DNA of 64,000 nt from Eutreptiella sp. 'Long Island Sound 2002' (GCA_964036045.1 OZ038382.1:128526556-128590555), one strand, 5' to 3'; shown: positions 42,486-54,295, numbered from the stretch's first letter. Notes: generated from the letters alone by a model not told the origin. Made by a program: numbers and translations.

Positions 42486-42923
42486 TTGCACTGGTGGAAA
42501 TACACTGCAAGAAGGGACGCCTGGGCCAAGACTGGCCCCCAAGGCAACAGCAGCGACGACGACGGCCCTGAGATCAGCTCCAGGAGCTCCTGCGACGACG
42601 ACGACGATCCCAGCAGAGGTCTTCAGGAAATCTGGACCCTGCAGCAGCTTGACAAGTGGTGTGGATGGCAAATCCCAAGAGCAACGACAGCAGGTCGCGC
42701 GGAGAGCGCCCCGCGTCCACCAGTAGCCAAATCAGGCGCGTTAATTCGTCGCCTTGGGTTGGTTGACCCTCCGGGAGGTCCCTTCCTAAAAAGGCGTGGG
42801 GCGCCTTGGGTAGGAAATGACCCTAAATCCCCCACATCAGGTGCGTACATTCGTCACATTGGGTTGGGAATCGACCCTAAAAGGCACGAGGAATTCGTCG
42901 CCTTGGGCAGGAAATGGCCCTAA
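42486..42923 (+). CDS. Internal ORF 1, 145 codons, unknown
   Basis: MHWWKYTARRDAWAKTGPQ leads to an acidic part (NSSDDDGPEISSRSSCDDDD), LQEIWTLQQLDKWCGWQI, and a basic C-terminal part made by the short DNA repeats (IRRLGLVDPPGGPF, IRHIGLGIDPKRHEE). The copy at 44411-44848 differs by one residue. An overlapping frame (42289-42726) is equally open and equally conserved, so coding is not proven. No known domain. Confidence 0.35.
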   Translation: MHWWKYTARRDAWAKTGPQGNSSDDDGPEISSRSSCDDDDDPSRGLQEIWTLQQLDKWCGWQIPRATTAGRAESAPRPPVAKSGALIRRLGLVDPPGGPFLKRRGAPWVGNDPKSPTSGAYIRHIGLGIDPKRHEEFVALGRKWP

Positions 42924-42966
42924 ATTCAGGCGCGAGGAAGTCGTTGCCTTGGGTTTGACCCTAAAT
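42740..42966 (+). repeat. Degenerate CCTTGGGT...GACCCTAAA repeats
   Basis: Five units share a core of CGYCRCCTTGGGT, 5-12 variable bases, then GACCCT(AAAT). In each the GGGT and ACCC can pair, giving a small hairpin per unit. The block is repeated at 44665-44891 in internal segment 2. Confidence 0.75.
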
Positions 42967-43343
42967 AATTTTTTCTGAATTTATTGAATTATTGATTTCC
43001 ATGCCCATGGAGAAAAAGGGCCCATATGTGCGCCTAAGCGCCATCAGTCAGGGCGGAAGGTCCTGCAGCGCCCCTGGTTTGGTCACCAGAGGCTACGAGG
43101 AGTGCCAGGGACCAGTGTGCTCGCCTGAGGGGCAATTGCCCTATGAATATTCCAAGATGAAAAAAAAAAAATTAATTTTTTTTTACATGTGTGTGGTGCT
43201 CCCCCGCATGTAAATTACTCACGAAGCCCCCCCCCCCCCACTGTCCTGCTGAATCAGAGTTGAAACCAGGGCACTGCAGGGGTCAGAGCGCCTCCTTGGC
43301 CTTGCCTTCCTTTGGATATAGGCAAGGCTTCTAAGGAGGGGGG

Positions 43344-44283
43344 GGAAGCGGTATGGGGTGCTTCACCCATACCCGCTGCCCAGCCTGTGGCGCTCTTCGC
43401 CAGGCCAGATCAGGAATTTTCCTGTCGATGCTACGGCATCCTGATTTCTGTGGGATTTCTGTAAAATACCCCAGAAATCGTCATTTTACGTCTTTTCTGG
43501 ACTGGCGACGACAGTCGTCGCCTGCGCGACGCAGCTCCAGATCGAGAATTTAACTCTCGATTTCTAAAGATTTTAGGCAATTTTATTATTGTTTTATCGT
43601 TTTTAGAACTAAAAGATTATAGCGTGACCTTTTTCGCGGCGTTCCGCGAAGGTCCATTTTTGCGAAAAGTGGCGCGTTCACGCATTTTTCAAAAAATGCT
43701 GAGGCGATTCCAGGAATCGCCCAGACACCTATGGCGTAGCCCAACAGTGGGCCTTTTCATATGTAGGTTGAATTGCCACAGAAACGCGTCGTGTCGGCTA
43801 CGCGACGCGTTGGGGGGAGACGCGCAAAATGAGTGTTTTTGACTCAAAAATCACTTTATTTTGTTGTTTTTCGCCCAGAAACCACTGGTTGGCCCAGTTT
43901 GGGCAGGATCTCAGTGGAGATCCTGATGGCGACGCCTCGTAGCCGTCAGATCTTCTGATGGCGGCGACGCCGTCGCCTTCATTTCGTCTTCTTTTTTATG
44001 CTATTTTATAGTATAGAATTGTTACTCATACATTGTACATGTCAACGCATTTATTAAGTTACATATACCATCTCTTTGTCCATAGACGCCAGATTGTGTC
44101 CGCGGACGCTCCCCGTGGGGTGAGCAAGGATTCCAAGACCATTTACGCAACTCCAATGGAATCGAAGTTTGGAATAGACTTCATGTAGTACTTGGAGAGG
44201 TTGGGGTGATGGGTTGAAGGATTTTCCATTTTCCCCCATTTTTCTGTGGACGCACGGACATCACCCCCGCCGAAAATGCTTCA
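43344..44283 (+). repeat. LTR 2
   Basis: 940 bp, nearly identical to LTR 1. Visible differences include CTGAGG for CCGAGG in the TTTCAAAAAATG region, ACACC for ACGCC, and GATCTTCTGA for GATTTTCTGA near the 3' part. Its first base is G instead of T. Confidence 0.85.
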
Positions 44284-45270
44284 AAATGGTCTTGCCGCTG
44301 TCCGCGTGGTTCACTGGCGGACCGGTCGATGAGCTCCCACAACGTCGAGTGGTATCCTGCTGCCTGGTCTTCGACAACTCCCGCAGCGCAACAGACTGCA
44401 GCCTAAGGTATTGCACTGGTGGAAATACACTGCAAGAAGAGACGCCTGGGCCAAGACTGGCCCCCAAGGCAACAGCAGCGACGACGACGGCCCTGAGATC
44501 AGCTCCAGGAGCTCCTGCGACGACGACGACGATCCCAGCAGAGGTCTTCAGGAAATCTGGACCCTGCAGCAGCTTGACAAGTGGTGTGGATGGCAAATCC
44601 CAAGAGCAACGACAGCAGGTCGCGCGGAGAGCGCCCCGCGTCCACCAGTAGCCAAATCAGGCGCGTTAATTCGTCGCCTTGGGTTGGTTGACCCTCCGGG
44701 AGGTCCCTTCCTAAAAAGGCGTGGGGCGCCTTGGGTAGGAAATGACCCTAAATCCCCCACATCAGGTGCGTACATTCGTCACCTTGGGTTGGGAATCGAC
44801 CCTAAAAGGCACGAGGAATTCGTCGCCTTGGGCAGGAAATGGCCCTAAATTCAGGCGCGAGGAAGTCGTTGCCTTGGGTTTGACCCTAAATAATTTTTTC
44901 TGAATTCATTGAATTATTGATTTCCATGCCCATGGGGAAAAAGGGCCCATATGTGCGCCTAAGCGCCATCAGTCAGGGCGGAAGGCCCTGCAGCGCCCCT
45001 GGTTTGATCACCAGAGGCTACGAGGAGTGCCAGGGACCAGTGTGGTCGCCTGAGGGGCAATTGCCCTATGAATATTTCAAGATGAAAAAAAAAAAAAATA
45101 ATTTTTTTTTTACATGTGTGTGGTGCTCCCCCGCATGTAAATTACTCACGAAGCCCCCCCCCCCCCACTGTCCTGCTGAATCAGAGTTGAAACCAGGGCA
45201 CTGCAGGGGTCAGAGCGCCTCCTTGGCCTTGCCTTCCTTTGGATATAGGCAAGGCTTCTAAGGAGGGGGG
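44284..45270 (+). mobile_element. Internal segment 2
   Basis: 987 bp, almost identical to segment 1 apart from homopolymer length changes and a few substitutions. It contains the same ORF (44411-44848) and repeat block, and ends in the same purine tract. Confidence 0.7.
44411..44848 (+). CDS. Internal ORF 2, 145 codons, unknown
   Basis: Same protein as at 42486-42923 with Leu for Ile in YIRHLGLG. Same caveats: no known domain, and an overlapping frame (44214-44651) is equally open. Confidence 0.35.
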   Translation: MHWWKYTARRDAWAKTGPQGNSSDDDGPEISSRSSCDDDDDPSRGLQEIWTLQQLDKWCGWQIPRATTAGRAESAPRPPVAKSGALIRRLGLVDPPGGPFLKRRGAPWVGNDPKSPTSGAYIRHLGLGIDPKRHEEFVALGRKWP

Positions 45271-46210
45271 GGAAGCGGTATGGGGTGCTTCACCCATACC
45301 CGCTGCCCAGCCTGTGGCGCTCTTCGCCAGGCCAGATCAGGAATTTTCCTGTCGATGCTACGGCATCCTGATTTCTGTGGGATTTCTGTAAAATACCCCA
45401 GAAATCGTCATTTTACGTCTTTTCTGGACTGGCGACGACAGTCGTCGCCTGCGCGACGCAGCTCCAGATCGAGAATTTAACTCTCGATTTCTAAAGATTT
45501 TAGGCAATTTTATTATTGTTTTATCGTTTTTAGAACTAAAAGATTATAGCGTGACCTTTTTCGCGGCGTTCCGCGAAGGTCCATTTTTGCGAAAAGTGGC
45601 GCGTTCACGCATTTTTCAAAAAATGCTGAGGCGATTCCAGGAATCGCCCAGACGCCTATGGCGTAGCCCAACAGTGGGCCTTTTCATATGTAGGTTGAAT
45701 TGCCACAGAAACGCGTCGTGTCGGCTACGCGACGCGTTGGGGGGAGACGCGCAAAATGAGTGTTTTTGACTACAAAATCACTTTATTTTGTTGTTTTTCG
45801 CCCAGAAACCACTGGTTGGCCCAGTTTGGGCAGGATCTCAGTGGAGATCCTGATGGCGACGCCTCGTAGCCGTCAGATTTTCTGATGGCGGCGACGCCGT
45901 CGCCTTCATTTCGTCTTCTTTTTTATGCTATTTTATAGTATAGAATTGTTACTCATACATTGTACATGTCAACGCATTTATTATGTTACATATACCATCT
46001 CTTTGTCCATAGACGCCAGATTGTGTCCGCGGACGCTCCCCGTGGGGTGAGCAAGGATTCCAAGACCATTTACGCAACTCCAATGGAATCGAAGTTTGGA
46101 ATAGACTTCATGTAGTACTTGGAGAGGTTGGGGTGATGGGTTGAAGGATTTTCCATTTTTCCCCATTTTTCTGTGGACGCACGGACATCACCCCCGCCGA
46201 AAATGCTTCA
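45271..46210 (+). repeat. LTR 3
   Basis: 940 bp. It ends GAAAATGCTTCA directly followed by the TGAG duplication. It differs from LTR 1 at a handful of positions (for example GACTACAAAATC for GACTCAAAAATC and GTCGCCTTC for GTTGCCTCC). Confidence 0.85.
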
Positions 46211-47035
46211 TGAGCATGACAGTTCAGATGACAGTATATATCATGCTTCAAGTTCAAGTACCGAGGACCTACGACCACCAACCACCGTCAATCAAGAGTA
46301 AACGACAAACAGACACGCCGGCAGAGAGAAGTGGTCCTCACTTTCGCTTTGGTGCTCTCGTTCCGTGCCACTTGCTCCTGGTGAGTGTGCCCACTACTGG
46401 TACTCCAAACATTGCTGTCCAAGTAAAGCACAAACCAGCGCATTGGAAGGACGAGGCAACAAGGGGGGGGTAAATTAAAATTGGACAGGTTTGAATGCAA
46501 ACTGAGAAATGGATGAAGCTGACGGTGACCCTATCCTTTGACATTTTGCAGTAGGTTAGCGTCACGACAGGGTATGGGCGCAATCATGGCCACTAGGAGG
46601 TTCTACGGTGTCAAATATAGCAAGCTAGGAGATTGGGAACTCAAATTTGCAAATGAACAAAATAACTACCCGTACCCCGCTAATGTACTTAGTTCCTGTG
46701 AATCTCTCCAATTCTACAGGCATGTAGGGGCATTATATGATTCAATCCATGGTGTGAGCACATGACCTGTGAGTTATGTGAAGCAAATTGTGTCTGAACC
46801 TAGCAACCCGAAAAACACGTCATCTACGGATTCTTTATGGCTTATGGCGTTCCGCTGCATGTCGTGCCACTGAGGAAGGTTTGCTAGCCTTTGGGGTTTC
46901 AATTTGCTTGTTGCTCAAGTGGCATTCCAAGTTTGAACGAAATAAGCGTTCATACAAACACAATCTCTCCGCGCTGCGAGGACTTCGCCGTGCTTTATCC
47001 ATCCTTCCGTTGCTGAACATTTTTTCTATCTTTCA
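46211..47035 (+). other. DIRS copy 2 tail and spacer
   Basis: Starts with TGAGCATGACAGTTCAGATG, resuming the recombinase tail, which ends at the TAA near 46300 (THE SSTEDLRPPTTVNQE end seen in copy 1). It then follows 10128-10888, lacking the 24 bases that hold the right arm of the 16-bp inverted repeat. No gene seen. Confidence 0.6.
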
Positions 47036-47347
47036 TTGGAGTTATCAACAATGCCTCCCAAAGAGCAAGGAAAGTATCGACCCAGGTCGGAGACTATTTC
47101 TGAGTTATGTGCGAAGAAAGGCCATTTGATGTATATGTGCCCCGAACGCGCTACCATGTGCAAGGATATTGCAAGTTATGGCTCGTTTATCAAGGGAGTG
47201 GCATGCTTTAATTGCTTCGGGCCACATGGTGTCAAGAATTGCCCACACGATCGATACAAAACAACCAAAACAACCAAAACAACTTGCTCCCACGCATTAG
47301 CACTGGACCCGGCACCGTCACCCAGGCCACCCACAAAAGCACCATAA
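47036..47347 (+). CDS. Small Cys-rich zinc-knuckle ORF, copy 2
   Basis: Nearly identical to 10889-11200, with Thr for Ala in the first residues, Arg for Gln in GKYRPRSE and Phe for Leu in SYGSFIKG. Both knuckles (CAKKGHLMYMC and CFNCFGPHGVKNC) are kept. Confidence 0.55.
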   Translation: MELSTMPPKEQGKYRPRSETISELCAKKGHLMYMCPERATMCKDIASYGSFIKGVACFNCFGPHGVKNCPHDRYKTTKTTKTTCSHALALDPAPSPRPPTKAP

Positions 47348-48691
47348 ACCTGCTAGCCCGAAAGCTACGCCCCAAGATGGCACTAGAGGACACGCTCTGG
47401 GTATACCATGGCGAAAGCCGCAGAGCACCGTTGGCAAACCTCCGCACCATCATCCCCCACCACGTACGGCGCGCGGTGGGACCCTTCACCAAATACGCCG
47501 TACCGTACCCCATAACGGCCCAGTGCACCCACTACAACCCCCGGTGCGCACAACTGTGCGCGGGCGCCCTGCAGCAGCCGCTGCCCACCCCTACCTACAG
47601 GGGGGGCATATACCTCGGCACTATACCCGGGGAGCCGCACCCCTACCTCCTGCCTGCGGCGGACCGCCACCACGCCATACTACTCCACCTCGTCGAACAC
47701 CTGGCAGTGGGACCGTCCCCCTTCCTGAGGCGCCCCCCCCCACGCCCTGTCCAACGGGCGCCCACCAGATGAGCTGACAGATGCCATGCCTGGACCCAAA
47801 TGCGCCATCGCACTCCACACCCTAAAGGCGGAAGCCACCATTCCCCGAGATCTGGAGTGGGAAAACCACCTCGTGGTGGAAGGGCTGACGGAACACGTCC
47901 TGGTCGCGGCCATGTACCCTACGGCGGCCGCCTCCCGCCTCTGGGAGGACCGCCACTCTCCACCTGTAGCCCAGGTGGCACAAGACGCCCCAAGCCCGCG
48001 ACCTACTGCCGAGGACATCCACCAAGTCCTCCTCATGCGAGCGCCCCCGAAAAGCCCAGCCCGTGGTCCGCCGGATCCAGCTCGTCGGCTGGGACACGAT
48101 GGACGCACCCCCGGCCACCACAGAAGTACACGTCCTCAAACACCGGGATACTTGGTGGACAGTGGAGTGGGACGACCACGGCAAGGTCAGGCCGCGACGG
48201 CGCACGCCCCCGACGACGAGATACCCCCCCCGCCATGCGGTGGGGAGCGCCTGTGGCTCGCTGCCCGCATTCCCCACCCCCGGGAGGCAGCCTGGAACAC
48301 GCTGCACCACACGCTCTACTGGGCACAAGGGGTGCCAGGGGGCCCCCTCACCCCGGAGCGCACCCCTGCATGGACACGCCACGCCACCTGCTACGCGGCC
48401 CACATGCGCCGCCACAGGGCAAATGCCGGCCAGCAGCTCCTCACCTGGCCCACGGACCCGCCCGACGCCCTGCAAGCGGCCGAGGAGGCGTTTGGCATCA
48501 TGACCAAGCAAGTGCTCCTGCTGACACACGCCGTTGCCACGTACAAGCCCGACGTCGCAGCCACCCGTGAACACCCCGTGTTCACACCAGGCCACGCGCC
48601 TGTGCAGCAGCCCCAAGGCGCAGCTCTTCAAAGAGGAGGGCCCAATACCCGGTACCGCCAGGGTGCGAAGAAACGCAAAGCCCCTACATAG
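47212..48691 (+). pseudogene. Unit C ORF1
   Basis: As in unit A, but the second part is open for 301 codons (47786-48691): MPGPKCAIALHTLKAEATIP, LTEHVLVAAMYPTAAASRL, then (true frame elsewhere in the middle) DTWWTVEWDDHGKV, and RHATCYAAHMRRHRANAGQ, LLTWPTDPPDALQAAEEAF, to the stop after KKRKAPT. A frame break between about 48020 and 48200 leaves the middle part in another frame. Gag-like by position only. Confidence 0.5.
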
Positions 48692-49930
48692 CCCAAACCC
48701 GCACCAAAGCCCAAGCCAAGAAGATGGACCGGGGAGGAAGCCGCCGCCCTATACCCCGAGTACGCCATAGGTACCCGAGTACAACTGCCCTTCGATTACG
48801 CCACGGCCGCTGGCCCCTCAACGTGGATATGGGCCGCGGGTGATGTCACCCATCGCAACGCAACACGGGGGACCACCAGGGATTCAAGATCCACGTCAAA
48901 TCGGACCCAGCCACCTCCATTGACAAGAAGGTGGGGCGAACCATCGAACTCTGGGGAGACCCAAAGGGTCATGAGACGGTCCCCATACAATTGTGCACCC
49001 CCGACATAGAGCACCTCACCGGCACCGAGTACACGGGCGAGGTCCACATCGCATGGCCGCTGACACAGCCCCAGAAGCGAAGCCGCAAGGCGCCCGCAGC
49101 CCAGGGTGTCATCGACCTCCTCGACGCCTGACGGGGCCCGGGCCGGAGACGGCCCATCGCCAGGACCACCGATCCCCAGCAGCCAGCGCCTACGGAAGCC
49201 CACGCCCGCATCAACATCCTCAACGAGCCCGCGGTCACCTAAGACCCCACCAAGGCCGCCACACTGCAAGCCATGCCCGGGCCACGCCCCCAGGGCGCAG
49301 ACCTCCTTGGGTTCCCGGAACAGGCCCTCCGCAGGTTTGACCTGCCCGAGCCAGCACCTATTCTGGACCTGGAGGGGAACAAATACCACGCCCAACAGCA
49401 GCGAGGGGTGCCCCTCTACCACAAGACATCGGTCACGGTACATGCCCACCCCGGCCTCGGAGTGGACGGCCGCCTCGGGGCGTACCAATGCAAGGGGCCC
49501 CGATGGCAGCTAAACGTGCTCCTCACGCACGTCTAATTTGGGGGGGGAAACCAAGGATTTCCTGGACGCCCTGAGCCTGGCATACCGCCGTCTCTCCCTC
49601 CTGGCGCCCACCATCATCATTGGTGACCCAAACGGCGCCCCCAAGGACGACGACCGTACCGGCCAACCCACAGCCACCGACATTTCTGTTTGGGACGCCA
49701 TGCACCAACTGGGCCTCACCGACCTCACAGCAGGACTCACCGGCACACCCTCCCACTACCCCCATTCCGCCGGCACCAACCCCCCGCATCGTCAGGTGCT
49801 CCGGGGACCCAACCACGGTGCGCGTCCACGAGGCAACCTACAGGGACCTCCCGCCTGCAGGCACGGGCCACCGACCCCTCTACATTGATCTCAGCATCCC
49901 CAACCTACCCCCGGCTGCAGCCACCATGCC
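48692..49930 (+). pseudogene. Unit C AP-endonuclease-like domain
   Basis: Reads RINILNEPAVT, stop, KAATLQAMPG..ADLLGFPEQ, VDGRLGAYQ, then a TAA at about 49534 (QVPFGG of unit A is HV-stop-FGG here), LLAPTIIIGDPNGAPKDDD, DISVWDAMHQLGLTDLTAG (fuller than unit A) and TGHRPLYIDLS at the SDH position. The Asp of SDH is missing here too, so that change predates the duplication. Confidence 0.6.
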
Positions 49931-51945
49931 TGACAACACCCTCCCACCCACGCTGCGGTTCCCGGCCGAGGACCACCACGGCGCCTGGCACAGGTATAAC
50001 AGGGCCCTACACGCCATCCTGCGCCGCCCCGATGCACCAATACTCACCACCGCCATGCGCCAGGCAGCACAAGTGTACGGCATGGAACGCAACACCATCC
50101 ACACGGGAACACCACCGAACCTCACCCTCCAACAGCTCCTCCATGACATTTGGACCACAAAAGAGGAACCCGCCACCCTACAACACCCCAGCACACCGAA
50201 GGCACAGGAACGAGACCCCCACCTCCGAGCGTTCCTCACCACCCGCCGCGACCAGCGCCAGGAATGGCATGCCCACCGCATGGCAGCCGCAGCCCAGCAA
50301 TGCGAAAGGTACGGCAGAAACGACACGCCGTACAAGTCCCTGCTGTATGTCAGCCGCATCCTGGAGGACACGGGTCGCCGCATCATCCACGCGGTGGGCA
50401 CCCCCGATGGAGGCCTCGGCAACGACCCAGACACTGTCCTCCAAGCCGTCCTGGATAGCTTCCAGGCACAACACGGGGACGCCCTCCCCGCGCTCCACCC
50501 CCATACCGGAAGCACCATCTGTAAAAATTGGCCCAAGGTCTTCAACCGGGACCAACAGCGCGCCATCGAGCACACCCCCTTCAGCATCCCAGAACTCCAA
50601 CATGCCCTAGACCGCCCAAAAAAGGAGGTCGTGCCCGGCGTCAACACACTACCGGCCGAAGCGTACCAACGCCTCACCCTGCCCGTCAAGCGCCCCTGGC
50701 AGCCCGCCTATCGGACATTGTCACGGACACCATAGCCATCCCCCCCGCGTGGGCCAACCTGGTCCATCCAATCTGCAAGAAGGGGGACTGGAAAATGGCG
50801 GACCATAGTATGCGCCACCACCGAAGTCCAGCTGGTGTGGACGCTCATCCAGGTCCGCATTGCGCCGGAGGTCTTCGCTCACTTGCCCGCCAGCATGTGG
50901 GGCGCCTTGGCAGGCAGTTCCCCCCACGAGGCCATCTTCCTCCAGGACACCGCGCTGGACATGAACCCCTACAAGATGATCGTCGCCTGCCTCGATGTCC
51001 AAGGCGCGTTCCCCCGCGCACCGCACCAGCTCTTCACAGAGGTATGGGATGCCATTGGCCTGCCTCTCTTACCCTTCATGACTGGGTACATCCAGACCCG
51101 TCTCTACGCCGTTATCACAGCGGCAGGCCGTACCCCCTGGACCGGCACAGACAGCGGGGTCCCCCAGGGGGGCGCCGAGGGCCCCTTCCTCTACCTCCTT
51201 GTCACCCTCCCGGTAGCATTCGAGCTGGCACGGGTATACCCCGGATATGCCCCATACCCGCTACGGTCCCCCCTCATCAACTTCGCGGACGACAACCTCC
51301 TAACCAAGGTCACCCGCCACCGCAACCCCGCGAAGGCAGGGCTACCAACGACCACCGACCAGGCGTCCGCCATTCTCCAGCTCATCACAACCTACCTCGA
51401 CGTCCACGACCTCCTGGTGCACCCCCGCAAGTCGGTTGGGCTAGCCGACATCGGGACCCCCCCCCCCACATCCGGAAAGGCAAACCCCTACACCTCAACG
51501 ACACCACAATCCACCTGGGGGTCACACAGGCCACACGGCATGACAACATCGCACTCCGAAACAAGCTGGAAGGGCACCTCGCCCAACTACCCCAAGCTGC
51601 CAGGGGCGACCTCCTGTCTACGCAGGGCCTGGCATATTTCGTGGAGGCGGTGCTCGACGCGGCCATCTGATACCAGGCCCTACACCTCCCGGACAACCAA
51701 GGCACCCTACGCCACGCTCGCCAACAAGTAACCAAGGCATGGGCGCACCACGGAGGTTGGCCGACGTCCTTCCCCAAGGAGGCCATGATGACGCACTGGC
51801 GCTACTCCGGGGACAACACCGGCGCCTTAGTTGATACAGGCTATGCCAAACACGCAGCGCACCTCCTACACAGAATGACATATAACCACCAACCCGCGGT
51901 CCGCGAAGCGGCAGCCATACGCATTAAAAAAGCGTAAACGGCCGG
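49930..51945 (+). pseudogene. Unit C reverse transcriptase
   Basis: Same motifs and same breaks as unit A: HALDRPKKEVVPGVN, WANLVHPICKKGDW, VCATTEVQLVWTLIQV, motif A VACLDVQGAFPRAPHQL, motif B SGVPQGGAEGPFLYLL, motif C INFADDNLLT. One base lost in a C run (about 51460) ends the clean frame after VGLADIGTPPP; TGA at about 51670 matches 15503-15505 of unit A. Catalytic Asp residues are intact. Confidence 0.85.
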
Positions 51946-51960
51946 CAACGCCTGCCCTCG

Positions 51961-54286
51961 GTGGATACAAGCACAACAAGGCGTCCCCATCTCCGTGGGC
52001 ACCGGAATTTGTACCCAGCTGCAACTCCTCCTACCGCACCACACACATGCCATCCTGACGAGCCACCATTGCGATCAGCAGGGGCCACTCGTGGCCACGT
52101 AAAGCGGCATCCACCGGCACCCGGCAGGCAAAGTGGACACCCTACGCCTCGTGGGGGCCACCATCACCATAGTGTACATCACCCCCACGCAGTTGAGAGT
52201 CATGGCCCAATGCGGAGCCCACCATGCCCCCTTCCTCTCCGACACGCAATGGCCAGCGCGAGCATCTTCCAGGCATACCTCCGCACATGTGCCACGAAAG
52301 CAGGACGCACCATGCCAGGACCCAAGGATATCGACGCCGCATACAAAGCCTTCCAGCACAAGCACCCCCGACCCTGCCTGAAGGAGCACAAGGCCCCCAA
52401 CGAGGGCAACACGAAGCGGGAGGGGCCAAACCCGTCAGGCGAAGGCTGGACACCACCCACCATCCTGGTGCCACCGATCAGACACGATGACCAAGGCATA
52501 CCACGCACGTGCTGGCACTGCGGTCCGGCAGCCCTCGACACCCCATCGTCCCCACTGCACCTCATCTCCACCCACTATCACACCCCCATCGCCGCCACAT
52601 CCGGTGACCAGCAGGCATGGCTATCCCCCTGGTTTCACACAGTACCCCCGGGCCACCCAGCGCACGTGGCCCGGAGTCGAACACCGACGGCAGAATGGAC
52701 ATTCACCAGCGAGTGGGCAGACCGAGGAAGCGTAGCCATAGAGTACGACCACTGCGACCCGCACCGTGCGGGGCCTCATGAAGCTGCCATGCACCACCTG
52801 CATCAAAAATGCCCAACTCTCCGCGGCGACAAAGAAGAGAAGGAACGGCGGCAGACCATCACGTGCCAGAGGTTCCACCCCAATACGGGATACCTCTTCC
52901 ACCTGATGTATGCGTCTATCACCCAGGGGCGCCCCGACAGGGGCCCCCTCCGCCTCACCCCTCGGGCCCAGGCCATCATTACCCAAGGGATAGGCCTCTA
53001 CGTGACGCCGCTACTGCAACCCACACAAACCACCACCAGAACCGCCCAAGGGAACACCATATACATCTATCACCCCATAGTCATTGCCCGCCTACCCGTA
53101 TGCAGCAACACCGACATCATCCTCTTCACTGACGCATCGCGCACCCACCAGCGCACCCCCACGGTCAGTTGTGCCTCGTGCGCTTCACACAGCGTGCAGA
53201 TGGACTCCACGTGGAGCACCACACCGGGGCCAGCATTTTCGGGGTGTCCTCCCACGGGGAACTGCGCACCCTGGCGGATGCCCTCATCGCCACACCGCCA
53301 CCCACAACAATCCGGCCCCGCAACATCTGGGTAGTCGTAGACGCCACGGTTGACATTCACCTCACAAAGCGCCTGACAGAACTACCCATCCGCAGGGCGC
53401 TGGAATCAGGCCTCACCACACAGGCGTTGGGACTGTGAATAGCCTTCAGAGGCATGCATCCCGAGGATCCGCTGCACATCGTCAAACAGGAGTCCCACGG
53501 CCACACGTACGGCAATGGACGCGCGGACACACATGCCAAACACCAGAACACCAACCACATGCCCGGGCTCGAAGACGTGCTACTAGACACCACACACCAC
53601 AGCCACCTGCAGCATCTACCCCCGATACCCTCAGCAACACATGCCCCCCAGTGGATACCCGAGGACACGCCATACACGGACAGAGACAAGCAGTACCAGT
53701 ACCCCACGCCCATCCAGCAGCTTGCCACCACGCTGGGCCACCCGGCGATCACCGAGCTCCTGCGAAGCCTCAGAGACTCCGTCCGTAGCCCCCTCTACTA
53801 CTCAGCCCTTCGTCGGGATAGCCCTCCAGCTTGCCCTCCTCACCCAGTACTACCGATCGTACGCACGCCGCTCAATCCACGTCTCCGCGGGGTACACCGA
53901 ATGCATCTGTGGCCACACAGAGGACAAAACCTGGGACCTTTCAACACGTGCCCACTGCAACGGGGGCTCAACACCCAACCCACACAATCGCACAACACAC
54001 CGGATGGCCGACACGGTCCCCGGCAACCCAAAAACTCGCCACCATCTTCAGGCAGACAGAGGTACTCGAGGCGGTCCGCAGGGGACTCGTTGCCAATGCC
54101 GTCTACACCCTGCTACGCACCCACGCGGACGACCCTCAGGCCACGGCAGCGCACATTCAACGGACGGCCGTTGCCAACACGGCCGAAAAAATCACATACC
54201 GCACCCACAAGTACCTGCAGTATGCAGCCATTCCATCCCAGACAGACCAGGCCCACCTCCTCAAACTCCTATTGTACGAACCGTGA
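51961..54286 (+). pseudogene. Unit C RNase H and Cys/His finger
   Basis: One frame (51961-53334) joins the linker (CWHCGPAALDTPS) and the RNase H start (IILFTDASRTHQ). A lost C near 53175 then shifts the rest into 53169-53438: FGVSSHGELRTLADAL, IWVVVDATVDIHL, and the same TGA (53436-53438) as unit A. Beyond it HGHTYGNGRADTHAKH keeps the last RNase H motif (Ala-Asp here, Val-Asp in unit A). The finger region has the same lost base as unit A. The C-terminus ADDPQATAAHIQRTAVAN..LLKLLLYEP is in one frame, unlike unit A. Confidence 0.8.
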
Positions 54287-54295
54287 GACCCCACC

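Larger units (their letters stand above)
42359..43343 (+). mobile_element. Internal segment 1
   Basis: 985 bp. It starts AAATGGTCTTGCCGCTGTCC: a TGG three bases after the LTR could begin a primer-binding site, though I cannot name the tRNA. Further on it has the conserved ORF described next, a block of CCTTGGGT..GACCCT repeats, homopolymer A/T and C runs (about 43159-43250), and the polypurine tract at its end. Confidence 0.7.
41419..46210 (+). mobile_element. Tandem LTR element: LTR-internal-LTR-internal-LTR
   Basis: 4792 bp inserted in DIRS copy 2. Three 940-bp direct repeats (41419-42358, 43344-44283, 45271-46210) alternate with two internal segments of 985 and 987 bp. The repeats begin TGAAGC and end GCTTCA (a 6-bp inverted terminus of TG..CA type). 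A G-rich purine tract (AAGGAGGGGGG) lies directly before the second and third repeats, as a polypurine tract would, and the insertion has the 4-bp TGAG duplication. No gag or pol domain is present, so it is non-autonomous (TRIM/LARD-like in the broad sense). LTRs differ at only a handful of positions, so it is young. The two inner LTRs begin GGAAGC rather than TGAAGC. Confidence 0.85.

Noticed and set aside
41419-46210. A CRISPR-like or satellite array, because of the repeating hairpins and the 1.93-kb period
   Set aside because: The repeat units are 940-bp LTRs with TG..CA ends, a target duplication and polypurine tracts; there are no short identical repeats with unique spacers.
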